A stretch of 64,000 nt of DNA, from assembly GCF_022414575.1 (NCBI RefSeq), contig NZ_JADWYQ010000004.1, positions 186,001-250,000 of the forward strand, read 5' to 3'. The stretch's first letter is position 1, and every line of letters starts with the position of its first letter. A program made the translations under genes and the position numbers. The stretch comes from Streptomyces sp. MUM 178J (GTDB taxonomy: Bacteria; Actinomycetota; Actinomycetes; Streptomycetales; Streptomycetaceae). Under the pieces are notes generated by a model. The model made no database searches. It worked only from the letters and a program-made list of their open reading frames with translations, and was not told the origin of the DNA. This document shows, one piece after another, positions 1 through 8,169 of the stretch.

Positions 1-1733
1 ACACCCGCGGCGCCCCTTCGGCCTGCTCGCCCGGCAGCGAACCGGGGTCCGTGAGCGCCGGGTCCGCGGGGGTGTTCACGCTGTCCGCGGACAGCCCCCG
101 CGCGCTGCGCCGGAATCTGCGGCTGCAGGCCGTGGACGTCGCCGGGCGCGGCACGGCGGAGTTCGCCCGGCTGTGCTGGACCAGCAACCGCTCCCGCGCC
201 CATCTGCCGTACCGCTTCTCGGCCGCCGCCGACACGCCCGAGGAGCTGGCCTCGCGGCTCTTCGCCGCCGCGGACCTGGACGCGGACTTCCGGGACGCCG
301 GCTTCCGGGACGCCGGCTTCCGGGAGGCGGAGTTCCGGGAGGGGGAGCATGCGCCGACCGTCGCCTTCGCCTTCACCGGGCAGGGGGCGCAGCACCCGGG
401 GATGACCGCGAGTCTGTACCGCCACTCCGCCCTGTACCGGGCCTTCCTCGACGAGGCCTCCGCGGCGCTCGAGCCCCACACCCGCGCCCCGGTCCGCGAG
501 ACGATCCTCGCGGGGGACCCCGCCGTCCACAGGACGGGCCTCGCCCAGCCCGCGCTGTTCGCCGTGGAGTACGCCCTCGCCCGCACGCTCATGGAGCTCG
601 GCGTGCGGCCCGTGGCCGTCGTCGGCCACAGCGTCGGGGAGTTCGCGGCCGCCGTCGTCGCCGAGGCACTCGACCTCGCCGACGCCGCCCGGCTCGTCGC
701 CGTACGCGGCACGCTGATGCAGCGGCTGCCCGAAGGCGGCGGCATGCTGGCGACCAGGGCGCGGCCCGCGGAGGCCGCCGCGCTCGTCGCCGACGAGCCC
801 TCCGTCGGCGTCGCCGCGCTCAACGGCCCCGGCTCGACGGTGCTGTCCGGCGACCTCACCGCCCTCGGCAGAGTCCGCGCCCGGCTGGAGGAACGGGGAC
901 TGGCCTGCACCCCGCTCACCGTCTCCCACGCCTTCCACTCACCCCTGATGGCCCCGGTGCTGCGGGACTTCGAGGAGGCGGCGTCCCGGGTCACGTCCGG
1001 CCGCCCCCGGCTGCCGTTCCACTCGACCGTACGGGGCCGGCTCCTGGCGCCGGGCGAGGACCTGGACGCCGCCTACTGGACCGAGCACATCGCCTCCACC
1101 GTGCTGTTCGAGGCAGCAGCCCGGTCGCTGTGCGCCCAGCGGCCCGCGCCGACGCACCTCGTCGAGATCGGGCCCAAGCCTGTGCTGTGCGGACTCTTCC
1201 GGCGAATCGCGGCCTCCCGGGACCTGCCCGCCCTCGCGGTCTGCCGGGGCGCCGACTCCGGCGCCCGGGAGTTCGGCGAGGCGCTCGCCCGGCTGCACCA
1301 GGACGGGCTGGACCCCGCCTGGGACGGCCTCTACGCGGACGCCGACCGTCAGGTCGTGCGGATGGTCCCGCACGCGTTCTCCACCGAGTGGCGGTCCTGG
1401 CGGCACGCCGCGCAGACGGGCGAGACGGCTGCCGCGGCCCCGGGCGAGCGGCCCCCGAGCGGCGGGCTCTTTGCCGACCGGGTGCGCGAGGGCGTGCGCG
1501 AAGCCGTCGCCCTGGTCAAGGGCGGCCGCTGCGACGACCTGGACGACCAGCTGCGCTTCTACGACGACCTCGGCTTTGACTCCGTGATGCTGATGGAGCT
1601 CAAGTACCGGCTGGAGGTGCGCTTCCCGGAGCTCGGCGAGCTGTCGATGCCGGAGATGCTCTCCAGCCTCGTCAGCGTCGAGAGCCTGATCGGCTATCTC
1701 GGCGAGCAGCTCGAAGCGGCGGTCGCGGGGTGA
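1..1733 (+). CDS. Type I PKS, C-terminal part (KS-AT linker, malonyl-type AT, ACP); 5' end outside window
   Basis: The reading frame is open from base 3, so the protein continues upstream of the window; the GTG at 51 is only an internal codon. Seen in order are a KS-to-AT linker, an acyltransferase with GHSVGEF around the catalytic Ser (codon 630-632) and a HAFHS motif typical of malonyl-CoA-specific ATs, and an ACP whose DSV motif (Ser codon 1581-1583) carries phosphopantetheine. No ketoreductase, dehydratase or enoylreductase lies between AT and ACP, so this module should leave a beta-ketoacyl thioester, as tetronate formation needs. The linker holds a short repeated peptide (FRDAG-like, bases 286-345). 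The downstream KASIII gene overlaps its stop. The role as last module is inferred from the neighbours. Confidence 0.9.
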   Translation, partial: TRGAPSACSPGSEPGSVSAGSAGVFTLSADSPRALRRNLRLQAVDVAGRGTAEFARLCWTSNRSRAHLPYRFSAAADTPEELASRLFAAADLDADFRDAGFRDAGFREAEFREGEHAPTVAFAFTGQGAQHPGMTASLYRHSALYRAFLDEASAALEPHTRAPVRETILAGDPAVHRTGLAQPALFAVEYALARTLMELGVRPVAVVGHSVGEFAAAVVAEALDLADAARLVAVRGTLMQRLPEGGGMLATRARPAEAAALVADEPSVGVAALNGPGSTVLSGDLTALGRVRARLEERGLACTPLTVSHAFHSPLMAPVLRDFEEAASRVTSGRPRLPFHSTVRGRLLAPGEDLDAAYWTEHIASTVLFEAAARSLCAQRPAPTHLVEIGPKPVLCGLFRRIAASRDLPALAVCRGADSGAREFGEALARLHQDGLDPAWDGLYADADRQVVRMVPHAFSTEWRSWRHAAQTGETAAAAPGERPPSGGLFADRVREGVREAVALVKGGRCDDLDDQLRFYDDLGFDSVMLMELKYRLEVRFPELGELSMPEMLSSLVSVESLIGYLGEQLEAAVAG

Positions 1734-2770
1734 CGGCCGCGCGGACCCGGCTGGCGGGCGTGGGCACGGCGCTGCCCGGCGACCCCGTCGACAACACGGC
1801 GCTCGCTCTTCGGCTCGGCATCTCCGCTGAGTGGGTGGAGGCGTTCATCGGCACCAGAACCCGGCACTTCGCCCTCGACCTGGCGAGCGGAGCGGTCCGC
1901 TGGAGTCTGGAGGACCTGTGCACGGACGCCGCCGACCGGGCGCTCGCGGACGCGGACGCCGACCCCGAGGACGTCGGCTTCCTGGTGCTGGCCACCGCCA
2001 CGCCCGACGCGCTGATGCCGACCACGGCCGCACTGGTGGCGGACCGGCTCGGAATCGACCAGGTGCCCGCGTACCAGCTTCAGTCCGGCTGCTCCGGAGC
2101 GGTTCAGGCGCTGGCGCTGGGCTCCTCGCTGCTTTCGGCGCAGGGCCGTGGCGGCAAGCCGCTCGGGCTGGTGATCGGCGGCGACGTGTGCAGCAAACAC
2201 CTGGATCTCGCACAGGACTTCCGCGAGCTGCCGCCCGCCCAACTCGTCAACTACGTGCTGTTCGGGGACGGCGCGGGCGCGGTGGTGCTCAGCGGCGAGT
2301 CCGGGACCGGACGGCGGGCCCGGCTGGCCGCGGCCGACCACTGGCTCAGCGGTCTCGGCCGGACACCCGGCCAGCGCGTCGAATGGTTCGGCGCGGCGGA
2401 CCGCCACAACGGCCGGCCCGCCGTCACCGAGGACTACAAGGCCGTGGAGCGCCAGGTCCCGGCCATGGCGCGCGAGGTCCTCGACACCCTCCTGGCGACC
2501 CTCGGCTGGACTTCGGAGAGCCTCGGCCATGTCCTTCCGCCGCAGCTCGGCGGCCGGATGACCGAGCGCATCACGAGGACGCTGCGGCAGGGCCTCGAGT
2601 GGGAGGAGGTCTCCTGTGTCGCGGAGACCGGGAACAACGGGAACGCCCTGGTCTTCTGCCAGCTTCAGCGCCTGCTGCCACGGCTGGGAGCACAGGGGCG
2701 GGCAGTCGGCATCGCGATCGAGTCCAGCAAGTGGATCAAGGCCGGCTTCGCAGTGGAGGCGACGACATGA
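1730..2770 (+). CDS. KASIII-like tetronate-forming enzyme
   Basis: A 346-residue FabH-type ketosynthase. The active-site Cys lies in QSGCSGAVQ (about residue 121), followed by His in GHVLPPQ and Asn in TGNNGN, completing the Cys-His-Asn set. The GTG start overlaps the PKS stop, and the stop overlaps the FkbH start, so translation is coupled. In characterised tetronate pathways (RK-682, agglomerin) a KASIII homologue joins glyceryl-ACP to a beta-ketoacyl chain, forming the C-C and C-O bonds of the ring. The next gene supplies glyceryl-ACP and the previous one a beta-ketoacyl chain, so this role is more likely than fatty-acid initiation. The function is inferred from family and context. Confidence 0.85.
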   Translation: MTAARTRLAGVGTALPGDPVDNTALALRLGISAEWVEAFIGTRTRHFALDLASGAVRWSLEDLCTDAADRALADADADPEDVGFLVLATATPDALMPTTAALVADRLGIDQVPAYQLQSGCSGAVQALALGSSLLSAQGRGGKPLGLVIGGDVCSKHLDLAQDFRELPPAQLVNYVLFGDGAGAVVLSGESGTGRRARLAAADHWLSGLGRTPGQRVEWFGAADRHNGRPAVTEDYKAVERQVPAMAREVLDTLLATLGWTSESLGHVLPPQLGGRMTERITRTLRQGLEWEEVSCVAETGNNGNALVFCQLQRLLPRLGAQGRAVGIAIESSKWIKAGFAVEATT

Positions 2771-4839
2771 CCACGCGACGCGATGAAGCGGAAGCCCGGA
2801 TGCGCGCGCTGCACGCCGCGGGCGCACTCGCCGCCTCGTACCCCGAACTCGCCGGCCTGCTGACGGCCCTGGACGAGGCGCCCCCTGCGGCACAGCCCGC
2901 AGACGACGCCTGTGACTGGGCCGGGCGGGTGCTGGCGCGCCTCGACCCCGGTGAGGTGCTCGCGGCCCACCCCGGGACCCCCGTCGTACGGGTGGCGGTG
3001 ACCGGGCGCGCCACTGCCGCCGGGATTGTCGCGCCGCTGACCGCCCAGCTCGCCCGGCACGGCATGCTGATGATCCCGTATTCCGGCGGGCACGGCGGTT
3101 ATGTGCAGGAGCTGGCCGACCCGGCGTCCGGCCTGTACGCCCACCGGCCCGAGCTGACGGTGTGCCTGCTCGACCCGCTGACCGTCTGGGACCGGCTGCC
3201 CGCCCCGTGGCAGCCGTACGACGTCGCCCTGGAGGCCGAGCGGCAGCGACTGCTGCTGGCGGAGCTCGCCGCGGCCCACCGGGCGCACGCCCCCGAAGGG
3301 GCCGTCCTCGTCCTCAACACGGTCCCGCTGCTGCGCCGCTTCACCCATCAGCTCGTCTCTCTCGACCAGCGAGCCGAACTGGGCGCGGTCTGGCGGGAGT
3401 TCACTGCCGATCTGCTGCGGATGGCAGACCCGGCGGCCGGTGTGGCCGTGGTGGACGCCGAGCCCCTGACCGCCTCCGGCATCCGGGCCGACGATCCGCG
3501 CCTCGGCGTGTACGCGGACGCCCCCTGCACGGCCCGACTGCTCGCCGCACTCGCCCGCGAGACCGCCCATCTGGCCCGCGCCCGGCGCGGAGCCGCCAAG
3601 AAGTGCCTCGTCCTCGATCTGGACGGCACCCTGTGGGACGGCGTCCTCGCCGAGGACGGGCCGGAGCGGGTGCGGGCGGCGCGTTCGCTGCGCTCCGGCG
3701 CGTTCGCCGCCTTCCGGCGGATCGCGGAGCAGCTCGCCGCGCAGGGCGTGCTGCTGGCCGTGTGCAGCAAGAACGACCCCGAGCCGGTCGCCCGCGCCCT
3801 GGCCGCCCACCCCGACTGGCCGCTGAACGCGGACGACTTCGTCAGCGTCGTCGCCGACTGGGGGCCCAAGGCGGACGGCATCCAGAAGATCGCGGCCGAG
3901 CTCGGCATCTCTCCGTCGAGCGTGGTCTTCGCCGACGACAGCGTCTTCGAGCGGGAGGCGGTCCGGGCCGCCGTGCCCGGAGCGGCCGTGGTGCCGCTGG
4001 ACGCCGAGCCCGCCCTCCACGGCGAACGGCTCCTCGCCGACGGCTGGTTCGACACGCCTACGCTGACCCGGGAGGACCGCGCCCGTGCCGACCGCTACCG
4101 GCAGCGCGAACGGCGGGAGCGGCAGCGCACCCGGGCTGCGGACTACGCAGCGTTTCTGCGCGGGCTTCGCATCGAGGCGTCCGCCGCGCCGGCCGCCGAC
4201 GGAGACACCGCCAGGATCGCGCAGCTCACCCTGCGCACCAACCGCTTCAACCTCACCGGCGTCCGGCTCACTGCCGCACAGGTGGCGCGACGCGCCGACG
4301 ACCCGGCCGCACTCGTCCTCGCGGTCCGCGCCGCCGACCGCTTCGGCGACGACGGAGTCGTCGGCGCGGTCCTCGTGCACCGGGACGCCGACGGACTGCA
4401 TCTGGAGAACTACGTCATGAGCTGCCGGGTCCTAGGCCGCGGCATCGAGGACGCCGTCCTCGCCGGACTGCTCCGGGCGGCACGGCGCGACGGGCTGCCC
4501 GCCGTCCATGCACGCTGGCGGCCGACCGCCGCCAACGAGAAACTCCGCGGCTTTCTGACGGGCCACGGCTTCACCGCCGTGCCCGACGACGATGACGACG
4601 GCGGCGCGATCCGCTGCCGTCACGACCTGCTGCACCTCCCGCCGGCCCCGGACCACATCCGGCTGGCGTTCCAATGGCATTCGCACCTCGACAGGACGGG
4701 CCCGCCCGCCCATGGGCGAGGGAGCCGAAGCGGGGGCCCCGCCGACGGCAGGGGGAGCGAGGGCGCCGGACGGCAGGGGTCCTCCCGGACGGAGTCCGGG
4801 GGCACGCGCAGGTCCCGGGGAACGAGGGAGCGAGCATGA
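2767..4839 (+). CDS. FkbH-like glyceryl-ACP synthase (HAD superfamily IIIC)
   Basis: A 690-residue FkbH-family protein. Members dephosphorylate 1,3-bisphosphoglycerate and load the glyceryl unit on an ACP. The HAD motif DLDGTLWDG is at about residue 284, with the later HAD Asp pair in VVFADDSVFE. A C-terminal GNAT-like half contains the family-typical LRTNRFNLTG stretch. I chose the ATG at 2767 because it overlaps the KASIII stop and begins the conserved region. The frame is open further upstream, but only as a shadow of the KASIII gene. The last 50-60 residues are Gly/Ser/Arg-rich and unlike the family. Their DNA (about 4710-4830) resembles an intergenic Streptomyces repeat also found near 38.73 kb. 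The partner ACP is the next gene. Confidence 0.9.
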   Translation: MTTRRDEAEARMRALHAAGALAASYPELAGLLTALDEAPPAAQPADDACDWAGRVLARLDPGEVLAAHPGTPVVRVAVTGRATAAGIVAPLTAQLARHGMLMIPYSGGHGGYVQELADPASGLYAHRPELTVCLLDPLTVWDRLPAPWQPYDVALEAERQRLLLAELAAAHRAHAPEGAVLVLNTVPLLRRFTHQLVSLDQRAELGAVWREFTADLLRMADPAAGVAVVDAEPLTASGIRADDPRLGVYADAPCTARLLAALARETAHLARARRGAAKKCLVLDLDGTLWDGVLAEDGPERVRAARSLRSGAFAAFRRIAEQLAAQGVLLAVCSKNDPEPVARALAAHPDWPLNADDFVSVVADWGPKADGIQKIAAELGISPSSVVFADDSVFEREAVRAAVPGAAVVPLDAEPALHGERLLADGWFDTPTLTREDRARADRYRQRERRERQRTRAADYAAFLRGLRIEASAAPAADGDTARIAQLTLRTNRFNLTGVRLTAAQVARRADDPAALVLAVRAADRFGDDGVVGAVLVHRDADGLHLENYVMSCRVLGRGIEDAVLAGLLRAARRDGLPAVHARWRPTAANEKLRGFLTGHGFTAVPDDDDDGGAIRCRHDLLHLPPAPDHIRLAFQWHSHLDRTGPPAHGRGSRSGGPADGRGSEGAGRQGSSRTESGGTRRSRGTRERA

Positions 4840-4903
4840 CCGACCGTCGACACACGCCAATGCGCCCCGGAGGAGAACCGAGCCACGAAGCAGAGGAGCC
4901 TTC

Positions 4904-5167
4904 ATGCAATCCGTCGTCGATCTGATCCAGCTGGCCAACCGGCGCCTCGGCACCGAGCTGACCGCGCACGACGCGGAACGGGAGCTTGCCGAGGTGCCCT
5001 GCTGGGACTCGGTCCATCTGCTGCGCCTGGTGGGGCTGCTGGAAGCGGAGCTGGGCCGGCCGGTCCCGGTCGCGGAGGTTCTTGAGGCGCGTACGCTCGA
5101 CGAAATCTGGACGGCGGTGAGCGGGGCGGTCTCCGACACGGCGCTGAGCGGGGCGGTGCCCGCATGA
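4904..5167 (+). CDS. Discrete acyl carrier protein for the glyceryl unit
   Basis: An 87-residue carrier protein with the phosphopantetheine Ser in WDSVHLL (residue 36). The ATG at 4904 is preceded by AGAGGAG at a good distance; earlier in-frame codons belong to the FkbH tail region. Its stop overlaps the next gene's ATG. In tetronate cassettes a stand-alone ACP next to FkbH carries the glyceryl group, so that is the probable job here. A 64-bp spacer separates it from FkbH. Confidence 0.85.
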   Translation: MQSVVDLIQLANRRLGTELTAHDAERELAEVPCWDSVHLLRLVGLLEAELGRPVPVAEVLEARTLDEIWTAVSGAVSDTALSGAVPA

Positions 5168-6024
5168 GGACCTCCCGCGACCGGGCCCGACGGCATACGC
5201 GCCACTTCCTGAGGTGGGCGCGGGCCGCCGCCCCCGTCCATCTGTGCGCGGACGTCGACATGACCCGCGTCGAGCGGCACAGGGCCGCCGCGCGCACCGC
5301 GGACGGGCGACGCTTCTCGCGCGTCAGCTATCTGCTGCACGCCGCCGGTCGGGTCGTCGCCGTCCACCCCGAGGCACATGCGCTGGCCCGCGGCGGTCTC
5401 TGGCCGCGCACCGTGCCGCTGCCCGTCGGCGGCCCCGACGGCGTCACGGCCAAACTCGCCCTCGACCGCACCGCGCCCGGCGGAGAACGCGTCGTGCTCA
5501 CGTCCGTGCTGCCGCGCATGGACACGGCCACCTTGACCGAGGTCCAGACCTGGGTGGACCGGTGCCGGGACGGCGACCCGCAAAGCCTGCCCGGCGCGGC
5601 GGCGGTTCGGCTGCTGACCCGGCTGCCGCCGCCCGTGGGAGAGCAGGCGTTCCGGCTCGGCCTGCGCGCCCCCGCCGCCAGGGCGCAGCGGATGGGGACC
5701 TTCGCCGTCAGCTCGCTCGGCCACCGTGCCGTGGACGTCTTCCACTCCTACGGCGGCACGGCGGTCACCTTCTGCGCGGGCCGCACCGCCGAGCGTGCGG
5801 TGGTGCGTGACGGGCGGGTGGCGGCGGCCCCGGTCATGAGGCTCGGGCTGACGTTCGATCACCGGGTGCTCGACGGAGCCGTCGCGGCGGACGTACTCGA
5901 CGGAGTGGTGAAGCGGCTGGAGGGCTGGTATGGCGATCTTTCCGGGACCCGTGGTGAACCCCGCGACCGAGCGGGGCTTCGCCCGACCGGTGCGGGTGAC
6001 CGGGCCAGAGGGACCCTGGGATGA
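5164..6024 (+). CDS. 2-oxoacid dehydrogenase E2-like acyltransferase (tetronate O-acetylation)
   Basis: A 286-residue protein matching only the catalytic domain of dihydrolipoyl acyltransferases: no lipoyl domain, no E1/E3-binding domain. The hallmark DHRVLDG is present, with catalytic His at about residue 233. Stand-alone E2-type proteins of this kind (Agg4 in agglomerin biosynthesis) acetylate the hydroxymethyl of a tetronate before elimination gives the exocyclic alkene. Position directly after FkbH and ACP supports this. The conserved domain ends near residue 260. The remaining Arg/Gly-rich tail lies where the next gene already starts in another frame (95-bp overlap), so the tail may be unselected. 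Involvement in central metabolism is unlikely. Confidence 0.78.
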   Translation: MRTSRDRARRHTRHFLRWARAAAPVHLCADVDMTRVERHRAAARTADGRRFSRVSYLLHAAGRVVAVHPEAHALARGGLWPRTVPLPVGGPDGVTAKLALDRTAPGGERVVLTSVLPRMDTATLTEVQTWVDRCRDGDPQSLPGAAAVRLLTRLPPPVGEQAFRLGLRAPAARAQRMGTFAVSSLGHRAVDVFHSYGGTAVTFCAGRTAERAVVRDGRVAAAPVMRLGLTFDHRVLDGAVAADVLDGVVKRLEGWYGDLSGTRGEPRDRAGLRPTGAGDRARGTLG

Positions 6025-6919
6025 GGTCCGCGAGGCGGTGCGCGTACACGGCAGCGTGGTCGTCCACGCCCAGCTCGACGACTGGCTGCCCGAGGACCTC
6101 GACGCACTCTGGCTGCGGCCGGTGCTCGGCCGCGACTACGCCCGCTTCGCCGCCATGACCCACCAGCAGATCCGGTCCCGCTTCGTGGCGTCCAGGCTGC
6201 TGCTCAAGCATGTGGCCTGTGCCGTCATCGAGGCGTCCCCGCAGTCCGTGGAGCTCGCCTACAAGCCCGGCGGACGCCCGTATCTGCGCGGTCTCGACCA
6301 GATCGACATCAGTCTCAGCCACACGGAGACGCTGCTGCTCGTCGGGCTCACCCGCAAGGGCTGGATCGGCGTCGACGCCGAACTGAGCGACCGGCCGATG
6401 CTCGGCCTCGGCACCGAGAAGCAGGTCTGCACCCCGCACGAGCGCCAAGCCCTCGCGCAGGTCGCCGAGGAGCGGCGCAACGGCGCACTGGTGCGGCTGT
6501 GGACGCTGAAGGAGGCGTACAGCAAGGCCATCGGACAGGGCATGCGGTTCCGCTTCACCGAGTTCGGCTTTGGCCCCGAAGACCGCACGGTGCAGGTGCT
6601 GCGGCCCGACGGAGGTCGCGGCACCGGAGCGGAATGGAGCTTCCACACCTGCATCGTCGACCGCCGCTACACGGTGAGCGTCGCGTTGTTCGACGCGGGC
6701 TTCGGCGACACCGACGACACGGCGGCCGCGACGATGCTCGACGACGGACTGGTGGCGGCGCTCGCCGAGACGGCGGACGCTCCGCCGCAAGCCCCGCAAG
6801 CCCCGCAAGCCCCGCAAGCCCCGCAAGCCCCGCAAGCCCCGCAAGCCCCGCAGAGGCCGCGAGAGGCACAGGGCATACGGGATGCGAAGCCCGCACGGGA
6901 GGCACAGGAGACTCGATGA
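5930..6919 (+). CDS. 4'-phosphopantetheinyl transferase with PQA-repeat tail
   Basis: A 329-residue Sfp-superfamily protein. Mg/CoA-binding signatures are GVDAE (about residue 145) and LWTLKEAYSKAIGQG (about residue 190). It should convert apo-ACPs of the adjacent PKS and the stand-alone ACP to holo form. The N-terminus overlaps the acyltransferase gene by 95 bp, and the next gene starts in its stop codon. Residues from about 285 are seven PQA triplets encoded by a 9-bp tandem repeat (about 6787-6850), followed by a charged tail. The repeat lies outside the catalytic fold. The family call is secure; dedication to this cluster is inferred from position. Confidence 0.88.
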   Translation: MAIFPGPVVNPATERGFARPVRVTGPEGPWDEVREAVRVHGSVVVHAQLDDWLPEDLDALWLRPVLGRDYARFAAMTHQQIRSRFVASRLLLKHVACAVIEASPQSVELAYKPGGRPYLRGLDQIDISLSHTETLLLVGLTRKGWIGVDAELSDRPMLGLGTEKQVCTPHERQALAQVAEERRNGALVRLWTLKEAYSKAIGQGMRFRFTEFGFGPEDRTVQVLRPDGGRGTGAEWSFHTCIVDRRYTVSVALFDAGFGDTDDTAAATMLDDGLVAALAETADAPPQAPQAPQAPQAPQAPQAPQAPQRPREAQGIRDAKPAREAQETR

Positions 6920-8169
6920 CCGTGACGACCGATGTGTGCGTGGTCGGCGGCGGCCCCGGCGGCCGCGCCCTGGCCCTCGCCCTGGTGCGCCTTGGCCGCC
7001 GCGTCGTCCTGCTGGAGCAGCGGGCCGCCGCCGCCCGTGCGTTCCGCGGCGAGTCCCTCACCCCCGACGGGGTGCGCCTCCTCGCCGGACTCGGCGTCCT
7101 CGACCGCGTACGCGACCGCACCCACGAGGTGAACCGGCTGGAGATCGCCGACGGCGGGTCGCGTGTCCTTGACGTCAGCTTCGAGATCTTCCCCCACGCG
7201 TACCGCCGTCCCGTCGAACTCGCCCAGCCGACCCTGCTCGCCGCCCTGGCTGACGCCGCCGCCGAATACGGGGGGTGCACCGTGCTGGAACCGGCCTCCG
7301 CCGTCGGACTGCTCGAGGAGGGCGGCACGGTGCGCGGCGTACGGGCGAAGACGCCCGGCGGGACCGCCGAGATACGCGCCGAGGTGACCGTCGGCGCCGA
7401 CGGCCGCTACAGCGCCGTGCGGCGGCTCTCCGGACTGGAGCACTACGCCCGGCGCACCCCCCTGGAGCGGGACGTCGTCTGGATGAAGCTGCCGTTCCCC
7501 GACGCCTGGGACCGGCACGCCTACCGGGTGCGGATCGACTCCGGACGCCATGGGCTGTTCCTGCCCAGCACCGACGGAACCGTGCGGATCGGCCTCAACA
7601 TCCCCAAGGGCGGGCTGCGCGAGCTGCGCGCCTCGGGGCTGGAGCGGCTGCACGCCCGGCTGCGGCGGCTCGCCCCCGAACTGGCCGCGGGGGCCTTCGA
7701 AGGGCTGCGGAGCTGGTCCGACACCGCGCTGCTCGACATCTTCACCACGGACGTGGGCCGTTGGTCCGCACCCGGCCTGGTGCTCATCGGGGATGCCGCG
7801 CACACCCTCTCCCCGATCCTCGGCCAGGGCGTCAACCACGCCCTCGCCGACGCGGCGGCGCTCGCCCCGCTCCTCGACCGGGCCCTCGCCGAACCGCGCA
7901 GCCGCCGGGCCGCCGCCCTGGATACCGCCACGCTCGCCTTCCAGCAGGCCAGAAAGGACGCGGTGCGGCGCTCCCGTGCGCTTCAGCTGCGCCAGGAGCG
8001 GATGTTCACCCTGTCCGCCCGGCCCGCGGTCGCGCTGCGCCGCGCCGTCTACCGGGTCGTCGACTCCAGCCCCGCGCTCCAGCGCAGGGTCCTCGCCCCC
8101 GCCTACTTCCCCCGCGGCGCCGTCGCCGCGACGCCCGACCGCCCGGCAAGGACGGAGCCCCGCCGATGA
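6916..8169 (+). CDS. FAD-dependent monooxygenase (PHBH fold)
   Basis: A 417-residue flavoprotein with an N-terminal Rossmann motif GGGPGG and a C-terminal GDAAHTLSPILGQG FAD-binding motif, typical of aromatic hydroxylase-like monooxygenases. The ATG at 6916 overlaps the phosphopantetheinyl transferase stop, and its stop overlaps the hydrolase start. It is not part of the minimal tetronate set, so it probably oxidises the polyketide or tetronate at a late step. The substrate cannot be read from the sequence. Confidence 0.85.
   Translation: MTVTTDVCVVGGGPGGRALALALVRLGRRVVLLEQRAAAARAFRGESLTPDGVRLLAGLGVLDRVRDRTHEVNRLEIADGGSRVLDVSFEIFPHAYRRPVELAQPTLLAALADAAAEYGGCTVLEPASAVGLLEEGGTVRGVRAKTPGGTAEIRAEVTVGADGRYSAVRRLSGLEHYARRTPLERDVVWMKLPFPDAWDRHAYRVRIDSGRHGLFLPSTDGTVRIGLNIPKGGLRELRASGLERLHARLRRLAPELAAGAFEGLRSWSDTALLDIFTTDVGRWSAPGLVLIGDAAHTLSPILGQGVNHALADAAALAPLLDRALAEPRSRRAAALDTATLAFQQARKDAVRRSRALQLRQERMFTLSARPAVALRRAVYRVVDSSPALQRRVLAPAYFPRGAVAATPDRPARTEPRR

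Noticed and set aside
1831..2766. Open frame upstream of the FkbH ATG giving a 1002-residue protein
   Set aside because: The extra 312 residues are Arg/Gly/Ala-rich shadow of the KASIII gene; the conserved FkbH start and the overlapping ATG at 2767 are convincing.
1730..2770. Housekeeping FabH for fatty-acid initiation
   Set aside because: It is translationally coupled to a PKS and an FkbH gene and is not near fabD, acpP or fabF-type genes.
5164..6024. Part of a pyruvate or 2-oxoglutarate dehydrogenase complex
   Set aside because: No lipoyl or subunit-binding domain and no E1/E3 genes; it lies inside a tetronate cassette where a stand-alone E2-like acyltransferase is expected.
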